From Protonemura montana (lineage: Eukaryota; Arthropoda; Insecta; Plecoptera; Nemouridae), in contig OX387608.1 in NCBI GenBank assembly GCA_947568835.1, forward strand, positions 17,022,535-17,086,534: a DNA stretch of 64,000 bases. The letters run 5' to 3'. Of the stretch, positions 56,055-64,000 are shown piece by piece. The notes beneath the pieces are model-generated. The model saw only the letters and a program-made list of their open reading frames with translations, did no database searches and was not told where the DNA came from. Numbering within the stretch: position 1 is the first letter of the stretch; every line of letters starts with the position of its first letter. Position numbers and translations under genes: made by a program.

Positions 56055-56298
56055 CACAAACCAAGCTTGTGCACAAACCACGCTTGTGCACAAACCAAGC
56101 TTGTGCACAAACCAAGCTTGTGTACAAACCACGTTTGTACACAAACCAAGCTTGTACACAAACCAAGCTTGTGCACAAACCACGCTTGTGCACAAACCAA
56201 GCTTGTGCACAAACCAAGCTTGTGCACAAACCAAGCTTGTGCACAAACCAAGCTTGTGCACAAACCAAGCTTGTGCACAAACCAGGCTTGTGCACATG
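56055..56298. repeat. 17-bp array of linked palindromes, about 14 copies
   Basis: The unit CAAGCTTGTGCACAAAC joins the palindromes CAAGCTTG and TTGTGCACAA, which share TTG. Variants (CACGCTTG, CACGTTTG, TGTACACAAA) include compensated changes that keep a palindrome (GTGCAC to GTACAC). Confidence 0.93.
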
Positions 56299-57235
56299 AT
56301 TTTAACAGCCATTGTTAACGTGAACAAAGTTAACGCGTTGATTAAACTTTAACAATCACAAGAATCTCCCCAACGACCCAGATATTAAAACTCCAAGCAG
56401 CGGCATTTTGTGAATACACACAACAGCCAGGATCCAGCGCATTGTTGAACCACTTTACAAGATATCCGCTTCACAAGACGTGTCGATCCTCTGGTGAGAT
56501 GCTATCGGCTTCACATTGTCTACAACATGTTTAGCATTTAACCAATGGACACTTAAGATCTGTCGAGCGCCCACCGCTTTGTACTGGAAGCCGAGCTAGC
56601 AGCCGAGGAATTTCAATCCGATCCTTGGCACTAGGGTCATGACTCTTAGTGGAAGATATAGAAGATGGATTTCAAACCAACGGCCCGACTTATCGCTTTA
56701 AAGCGTCTAATAGCTACACATTTGTTGTCAGGTATTCAGATTCTCAATAGAAGTGACATGCATTTTCAAATCTGTAAGCGACTTTAAAAAAACAGAACTT
56801 TCATTCTACTAAAAACCATCTTGCCCAGGCTTCCTGGATGCATCAAACCAACAACCATCTTGCCCAGGCTTCCTGGATGCATCTTACTAAAAACCAGAGT
56901 CAATAAATCAATAAATTATATCCGCACAACTTTTTTCCTATATGAATTCGTTGAAAGAACATTTAAAACCAAAAAAAAATTGAGCTATTTTGTTTCAAAT
57001 TGAGATGCAACGTTCTTATAAAAAGCTGCGTCGTATTACTACCACATCCTTGTTTATCGAAGACATCTGTTCTGATATCTTCAAGGTAAGCTTGGTAACT
57101 ACAAAGGTAAACATCTAATTGGTCAGTATCTCGGTGTCGTGCAAACAACACCTCGAACCGTGGCGCTCCTATATGTACTCTGTCCAGTCATCGGTACCTT
57201 CACTTGCTAGACCTTCTAGAGGTGGACTATCATGT
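56299..57235. other. Spacer, no gene seen
   Basis: A direct duplication of about 45 bp occurs at 56814-56890 (CTTGCCCAGGCTTCCTGGAT). No gene recognised. Confidence 0.45.
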
Positions 57236-58003
57236 TTATACACTGTGCTGGGTCACCGTATTGCATGGGTGACCATCATATACATGACCAGTTCTGTTCG
57301 GGAGAGAAGTTGGAGGGATGAAAGTTAAGCAACACTGCGCTGGGTCACCGTATTGCATGGGTGACCATCATACACATGACCAGTTCTGTTCGGTAGAGAA
57401 GTTGGAGGGATGAAAGTTAAGCAACACTGCGCTGGGTCACCGTATTGCATGGGTGACCATCATACACATGACCAGTTCTGTTCGGGAGAGAGGTTGGAGG
57501 GATGAAAGTTAAGCTACACTGCGCTGGGTCAGGTATTGGATGGGTGACCATCATACACATGAGCAGTTCTGTTCGGGAGAGAGGTTGTAGGGATGAAAGT
57601 TAAGCAACACTGCGCTGGGTCAGGTATTGGATGGGTGACCATCATACACATGACCAGTTCTGTTCGGGAGAGAGGTTGGAGGGATAAAAGTTAAGCAACA
57701 CTGCGCTGGGTCAGGTATTGGATGGGTGACCATCATACACATGACCAGTTCTGTTCGGGAGAGAGGTTGGAGGGATGAAAGTTAAGCAACATTGCGCTGA
57801 GTCAGGTATCAGATGGGTGACCATCATACACATGACCAGTTCTGTTCGGGAGAGAGGTTGGAGGGATGAAAGTTAAGCAACATTGCGCTGAGTCAGGTAT
57901 CAGATGGGTGACCATCATACACATGACCAGTTCTTTTCGGGAGAGAGGTTGGAGGGATGAAAGTTAAGCAACACTGCGCTGGGTCAGGTATCAGATGGGT
58001 GAC
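57236..58003 (+). repeat. 91-bp 5S rRNA-derived array, about 8-9 copies
   Basis: Monomers of about 91 bp contain GTTAAGCAACACTGCGCTGG and GTATTGGATGGGTGACCATC. Two sub-types are present: the first units have GTCACCGTATTGCATGGGTG and the rest GTCAGGTATTGGATGGGTG. Family C body and tail are not present downstream; the array ends in GGGTGACCACCGAACGGTTT. Confidence 0.92.
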
Positions 58004-58851
58004 CACCGAACGGTTTGGCTGGTATTTTGAGGTCAGGTGGTAATTAAGATTAATCGGGCGTTAGGAAGTCATATTCAACGAACAAATGAACCGCGACGTT
58101 GGCTGAAACTGCAGGTGAAGTCTGGAGTCGGGTGTAAAATTTTAGACAAAGTATTTATGATAAGTTAATTGACAAAAGCCTAATAATTTCTACCCACGAA
58201 CTGCCGAACAATTGTCCAGCCCATTCTTTGAGCTTGAACATCACAAAAACCATTCAAACATAACCTAAATTTGTCGACTTTTTTACTTGAAAAAAACACC
58301 CCTTGACATCTGACAAGCGCCAACCTCACAGCCTATTGCGATCACGTGTCAATGCACCGCCTTCCGAATCGTGACCACGTGTTGCTCGGCAGCTCGTTTA
58401 GAAGGCGTCAGGTTTCTGACGAAGCCCACGCTAAACGAGGTGTTTAGTCGAGCTAACAGGTCGTTAAGTTAAGTCGGTGACACGGCGATTACAGGCATTA
58501 AAACACGGCCTTGTTTTTCCATGACAACGCATGTCGCGTTACTGGAGGAGCGTCACGTGACAGAATTCAACTTCTTGTTTAAACTGGGAATAACAAAGAC
58601 AAAAGAAAAAGTGAAGTTGAGTTAAAATTAGATTAAAAAAGCTCAAAAATAATTTAAAATAATTATGCAAAAAGCTAATAAATCCGGATCTTTAATTTGC
58701 AAGTAAATTACTCCTCAATTAAATCAGAATTTTGTAGAAGTTTTATAAAGTTACGTTCTGTACTTTGCATCAAAAATGTAATTGAAATCAGAATAAACGA
58801 GCAAAACAAATAAAACACTTTGAATTGTATTATAATTAATCATAAATATGA
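58004..58851. other. Spacer, no gene seen
   Basis: Nothing assignable. Confidence 0.45.
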
Positions 58852-58975
58852 CGCGACAGGTGGAGATCGGGGTTCGAGTCCGCGTTTGGGCATCAATTTT
58901 TGAGACGGTTATAGTGTTGTTAATAATAAAATAACCCGCGCATTGCAAGCGTTTGCAATTTTAATCAGATTTCAT
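58852..58975 (+). mobile_element. Family A element, 5'-truncated single copy
   Basis: Starts in the anticodon arm (GCGACAGGTGGAGATCGG), includes the B-box (GGTTCGAGTCC), the full 3' arm and 3' tail ending CAGATTTCATC. There is no array. The 5' truncation supports target-primed reverse transcription. Confidence 0.85.
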
Positions 58976-59384
58976 CACAAACCGCTTCATAAGTTAAACG
59001 GAATCACCAAACAGCAACGAATTGTCTGCGAAATCTGTTAATTTCCAACATGAAAATGTCACCAAATTAAACTGACAAGAAAAAGCTTCTGAAAGCAAAC
59101 AACAGTCGAGTTAAATAACTTGTAATTAATTCAATTTAATCAAACATTCGCTTCGAAGCAATTAGTTACCGATCTTACAATATGCCACCCTAAACACATG
59201 TCCCAATAACACACAAATATCACACAAATATCACACAAATATTATACAAATAAGAATCAGGCGGAACCAGCAAAGATTCCATCTCTCCACACATAAGTGA
59301 TGACATTAAGAGAAACGTCTTCCCACGCAACTCACTTTGCAATGCAAATTACAAGTGTGTTTGCATTTGTGAGAGCAGATCACT
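58976..59384. other. Spacer, no gene seen
   Basis: Short CACACAAATAT repeats at about 59210-59245. Confidence 0.45.
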
Positions 59385-62300
59385 GCTCCCTGGAAACACA
59401 TCGATGCATCTGAGAGCAGATCACTGCTCCCTGGAAACACATCGATGCATCTGAGAGCAGATCACTGCTCCCTGGAAACACATCGATGCATCTGAGAGCA
59501 GATCACTGCTCCCTGGAAACACATCGATGCATCTGAGAGCAGATCACTGCTGTCTGGAAACACATCGATGCATCTGAGAGCAGATCACTGCTGTCTGGAA
59601 ACACATCGATGCATCTGAGAGCAGATCACTGCTGTCTGGAAACACATCGATGCGTCTGAGAGCAGATCACTGCTCCCTGGAAACACATCGATGCATCTGA
59701 GAGCAGATCACTGCTCCCTGGAAACACATCGATGCATCTGAGAGCAGATCACTGCTCCCTGGAAACACATCGATGCATCTGAGAGCAGATCACTGCTCCC
59801 TGGAAACACATCGATGCATCTGAGAGCAGATCACTGCTCCCTGGAAACACATCGATGCATCTGAGAGCAGATCACTGCTACCTGGAAACACATCGATGCA
59901 TCTGAGAGCAGATCACTGCTCCCTGGAAACACATCGATGCATCTGAGAGCAGATCACTGCTCCCTGGAAACACATCGATGCATCTGAGAGCAGATCACTG
60001 CTCCCTGGAAACACATCGATGCATCTGAGAGCAGATCACTGCTCCCTGGAAACACATCGATGCATCTGAGAGCAGATCACTGCTCCCTGGAAACACATCG
60101 ATGCATCTGAGAGCAGATCACTGCTCCCTGGAAACACATCGATGCATCTGAGAGCAGATCACTGCTGTCTGGAAACACATCGATGCATCTGAGAGCAGAT
60201 CACTGCTCCCTGGAAACACATCGATGCATCTGAGAGCAGATCACTGCTGTCTGGAAACACATCGATGCATCTGAGAGCAGATCACTGCTGTCTGGAAACA
60301 CATCGATGCATCTGAGAGCAGATCACTGCTGTCTGGAAACACATCGATGCATCTGAGAGCAGATCACTGCTCCCTGGAAACACATCGATGCATCTGAGAG
60401 CAGATCACTGCTCCCTGGAAACACATCGATGCATCTGAGAGCAGATCACTGCTGTCTGGAAACACATCGATGCATCTGAGAGCAGATCACTGCTCCCTGG
60501 AAACACATCGATGCATCTGAGAGCAGATCACTGCTCCCTGGAAACACATCGATGCATCTGAGAGCAGATCACTGCTCCCTGGAAACACATCGATGCATCT
60601 GAGAGCAGATCACTGCTCCCTGGAAACACATCGATGCATCTGAGAGCAGATCACTGCTCCCTGGAAACACATCGATGCATCTGAGAGCAGATCACTGCTG
60701 TCTGGAAACACATCGATGCATCTGAGAGCAGATCACTGCTCCCTGGAAACACATCGATGCATCTGAGAGCAGATCACTGCTGTCTGGAAACACATCGATG
60801 CATCTGAGAGCAGATCACTGCTCCCTGGAAACACATCGATGCATCTGAGAGCAGATCACTGCTCCCTGGAAACACATCGATGCATCTGAGAGCAGATCAC
60901 TGCTCCCTGGAAACACATCGATGCATCTGAGAGCAGATCACTGCTCCCTGGAAACACATCGATGCATCTGAGAGCAGATCACTGCTCCCTGGAAACACAT
61001 CGATGCATCTGAGAGCAGATCACTGCTCCCTGGAAACACATCGATGCATCTGAGAGCAGATCACTGCTCCCTGGAAACACATCGATGCATCTGAGAGCAG
61101 ATCACTGCTCCCTGGAAACACATCGATGCATCTGAGAGCAGATCACTGCTCCCTGGAAACACATCGATGCATCTGAGAGCAGATCACTGCTCCCTGGAAA
61201 CACATCGATGCATCTGAGAGCAGATCACTGCTCCCTGGAAACACATCGATGCATCTGAGAGCAGATCACTGCTCCCTGGAAACACATCGATGCATCTGAG
61301 AGCAGATCACTGCTCCCTGGAAACACATCGATGCATCTGAGAGCAGATCACTGCTCCCTGGAAACACATCGATGCATCTGAGAGCAGATCACTGCTGTCT
61401 GGAAACACATCGATGCATCTGAGAGCAGATCACTGCTCCCTGGAAACACATCGATGCATCTGAGAGCAGATCACTGCTACCTGGAAACACATCGATGCAT
61501 CTGAGAGCAGATCACTGCTCCCTGGAAACACATCGATGCATCTGAGAGCAGATCACTGCTCCCTGGAAACACATCGATGCATCTGAGAGCAGATCACTGC
61601 TCCCTGGAAACACATCGATGCATCTGAGAGCAGATCACTGCTCCCTGGAAACACATCGATGCATCTGAGAGCAGATCACTGCTCCCTGGAAACACATCGA
61701 TGCATCTGAGAGCAGATCACTGCTGTCTGGAAACACATCGATGCATCTGAGAGCAGATCACTGCTGTCTGGAAACACATCGATGCATCTGAGAGCAGATC
61801 ACTGCTCCCTGGAAACACATCGATGCATCTGAGAGCAGATCACTGCTGTCTGGAAACACATCGATGCATCTGAGAGCAGATCACTGCTGTCTGGAAACAC
61901 ATCGATGCATCTGAGAGCAGATCACTGCTCCCTGGAAACACATCGATGCATCTGAGAGCAGATCACTGCTCCCTGGAAACACATCGATGCATCTGAGAGC
62001 AGATCACTGCTCCCTGGAAACACATCGATGCATCTGAGAGCAGATCACTGCTGTCTGGAAACACATCGATGCATCTGAGAGCAGATCACTGCTCCCTGGA
62101 AACACATCGATGCATCTGAGAGCAGATCACTGCTCCCTGGAAACACATCGATGCATCTGAGAGCAGATCACTGCTGTCTGGAAACACATCGATGCATCTG
62201 AGAGCAGATCACTGCTCCCTGGAAACACATCGATGCATCTGAGAGCAGATCACTGCTGTCTGGAAACACATCGATGCATCTGAGAGCAGATCACTGCTGT

Positions 62301-63004
62301 CTGGAAACACATCGATGCATCTGAGAGCAGATCACTGCTCCCTGGAAACACATCGATGCATCTGAGAGCAGATCACTGCTACCTGGAAACACATCGATGC
62401 ATCTGAGAGCAGATCACTGCTCCCTGGAAACACATCGATGCATCTGAGAGCAGATCACTGCTCCCTGGAAACACATCGATGCATCTGAGAGCAGATCACT
62501 GCTCCCTGGAAACACATCGATGCATCTGAGAGCAGATCACTGCTCCCTGGAAACACATCGATGCATCTGAGAGCAGATCACTGCTCCCTGGAAACACATC
62601 GATGCATCTGAGAGCAGATCACTGCTCCCTGGAAACACATCGATGCATCTGAGAGCAGATCACTGCTGTCTGGAAACACATCGATGCATCTGAGAGCAGA
62701 TCACTGCTCCCTGGAAACACATCGATGCATCTGAGAGCAGATCACTGCTCCCTGGAAACACATCAATGCATCTGAGAGCAGATCACTGCTGCCTGGAAAC
62801 ACATCGATGCATCTGAGAGCAGATCACTGCTCCCTGGAAACACATCGATGCATCTGAGAGCAGATCACTGCTGTCTGGAAACACATCGATGCATCTGAGA
62901 GCAGATCACTGCTGCCTGGAAACACATCGATGCATCTGAGAGCAGATCACTGCTCCCTGGAAACACATCGATGCATCTGAGAGCAGATCACTGCTACCTG
63001 GAAA
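59385..63004 (+). repeat. 41-bp satellite array, about 88 copies
   Basis: The unit is 41 bp: CTGAGAGCAGATCACTGCTC then CCTGGAAACACATCGATGCA plus T. It contains the hairpin GAGCAG-ATCA-CTGCTC and the palindromes ATCGAT and ATGCAT. Almost all variation is at one dinucleotide after CTGCT (CC, GT, rarely AC or GC); isolated exceptions are ATGCGT near 59650 and ATCAATG near 62765. The uniformity over 3.6 kb implies recent expansion or strong homogenisation. Stops occur in all frames, unlike several other arrays. Confidence 0.98.
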
Positions 63005-64000
63005 CTTATTTCAAAAGTTTCATCTCATAAAATGAACATAGAAAACACTTTCGATACTTTAACCTTAAAATAGATTCAACTTCCCTATGTTTTAATCCTG
63101 CTAGCTTTTGACTCTGACTTTATCTAACAAATATTCATCGACTCTGTAATACATTTAAACTCGACGATGCCGTTTTAACGGCATTTTGTTTCAAAAATCA
63201 GATCAAAACTATTGCAAATCGTAATTAAATTTGAAAACCGTACGAAATTTAGATTGATTGTTTCTAAAACACATCAAAGTTCGGCCTCGAAGTGATTTTC
63301 TACTCAAAATGTAAGACAGTTTGCAATTTATTTCCAAGTACATATAAAGTAGCGCCAACTTGTGTCGCTTTTATGTAAAACAAGATGAAAGCAAGCAGCA
63401 TTAGATTAGTAACTTGAGACAGATGGAACTGAAGATATATATATGTATGCAAGTATTCTAAGCATTGTATGCTAATTACCAGGCCCGTGATGTTACCATG
63501 GTGAAGACCCCGCCTCGAGGACCATCTTCTGCAATAGTCCCAGCTGTTCAAGAGTTTGCAAGTTCTAATGTTGAACGATATTGCTAAACTTGGCCAATAT
63601 GTGCCAAGATTTAGTTCATCTGTTTCATTCAGATTTGAATTCAGAGCAAGTGAGCGATTGTAAAAGCAATAATGAGTCGTTGTTGGGTTTCAGAGTTGAT
63701 TTAATTCTTGGAAACTTTGGGTTCTTGAAGGAGATTGTTGGGGAAATACATCTCATTCGAGACTCGGTAGAAGTTGCAGCTGCAAAAAGATGCTTTTACA
63801 TGAAAATATCAACGACATTTTTTAGCTTTTTCAGTGCACATTGGCATATTTTAATCAATAAAAACGATCACGTATACCGTAAACTACGTAAGAATCATGA
63901 AAAAGTGGGATTTTCACTTTTAAAATACTTTGCAAAAGCGTTTAGAATAAATTTAAGAAAAAATTTCAAATAGAAAAACACCGCGCTCTTTTGAAAGGCG
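63005..64000. other. AT-rich end region, no gene called
   Basis: A 130-codon plus-strand open frame at 63581-63973 is the best non-repetitive frame in the window, but it has no domain I recognise and no supporting signals. Confidence 0.4.

Noticed and set aside
63581-63973. 130-codon open frame near the right edge
   Set aside because: Non-repetitive, but I recognise no domain, splice pattern or start context; length is within chance for AT-rich DNA of this size.

Overview
This window reads as non-coding, repeat-saturated DNA from a eukaryote, most likely an arthropod. The main taxonomic clue is a block of pentanucleotide repeat at 43184-43520, (AACCT)n on the + strand, which is (TTAGG)n on the - strand, the telomere repeat of most arthropods. 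Three abundant short retroposon families, RNA polymerase III-type promoter relics (5S rRNA and tRNA) and very long minisatellites agree with an animal nuclear genome. I found no convincing protein-coding gene. All the long open frames lie in tandem arrays that lack stop codons, and they read as low-complexity peptides in several frames at once. By hand count about 40% of the window is tandem repeat.

Three interspersed families recur. Family A (about a dozen copies) has a tRNA-like core, a 5' arm that is the inverted copy of part of its 3' arm, and target-site duplications of 11-18 bp. In most copies the 5' half of the tRNA-like core has expanded into a 52-bp tandem array. Family B (about 16 copies) is a foldback-like element with a fixed 3' end, a variable 5' end inside an inverted arm, and target-site duplications of 10-17 bp. 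Some copies carry a motif resembling a degenerate hammerhead ribozyme core, so a Penelope-like retroelement origin is my leading inference. Family C is a 5S rRNA-headed SINE (SINE3-like). Its 5S-derived part has expanded into 91-bp arrays and a 36-bp internal segment into separate arrays. A further 70-bp array (32811-34175) is a tRNA-sized tandem repeat with a B-box in every monomer. So at least three independent satellites come from Pol III promoter sequences or SINE interiors.

Layout: 0.36-0.74 kb, 60-bp satellite; 1.18-1.40, 21-bp repeat; 3.17-3.73, family A inverted dimer; 5.27-5.72, 12-bp; 6.40-7.00, 5S-derived 91-bp array; 7.24-8.19, 80-bp; 8.52-9.62, 46-bp; 9.85-11.75, two family C copies facing each other; 13.78-14.42, 32-bp; 14.95-15.43, 17.74-18.47 and 18.92-19.32, family A arrays; 19.81-20.39, 60-bp; 21.54-23.47, 33-bp; 24.12-24.67, the first 60-bp satellite again, inverted; 25.52-30.19, 11-bp C-rich array; 30.61-31.50, pentanucleotide array; 32.81-34.18, 70-bp tRNA-like array; 36.7-37.2, 41.96-42.59 and 46.24-47.18, family A arrays; 43.18-43.52, telomere-type repeat; 45.49-45.89, 12-bp-based array; 52.16-53.63 and 54.30-54.89, family C arrays; 55.12-55.47, 10-bp array; 56.05-56.30, 17-bp array; 57.24-58.01, 5S-derived array; 59.38-63.00, 41-bp array. 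Family B copies are scattered throughout. The remaining spacers are AT-rich single-copy-looking sequence with nothing I can assign.

There is no gene network to describe. The unifying theme is that short Pol III-derived retroposons seed satellites by local expansion of internal segments. Copy counts and boundaries were read by eye and are approximate.
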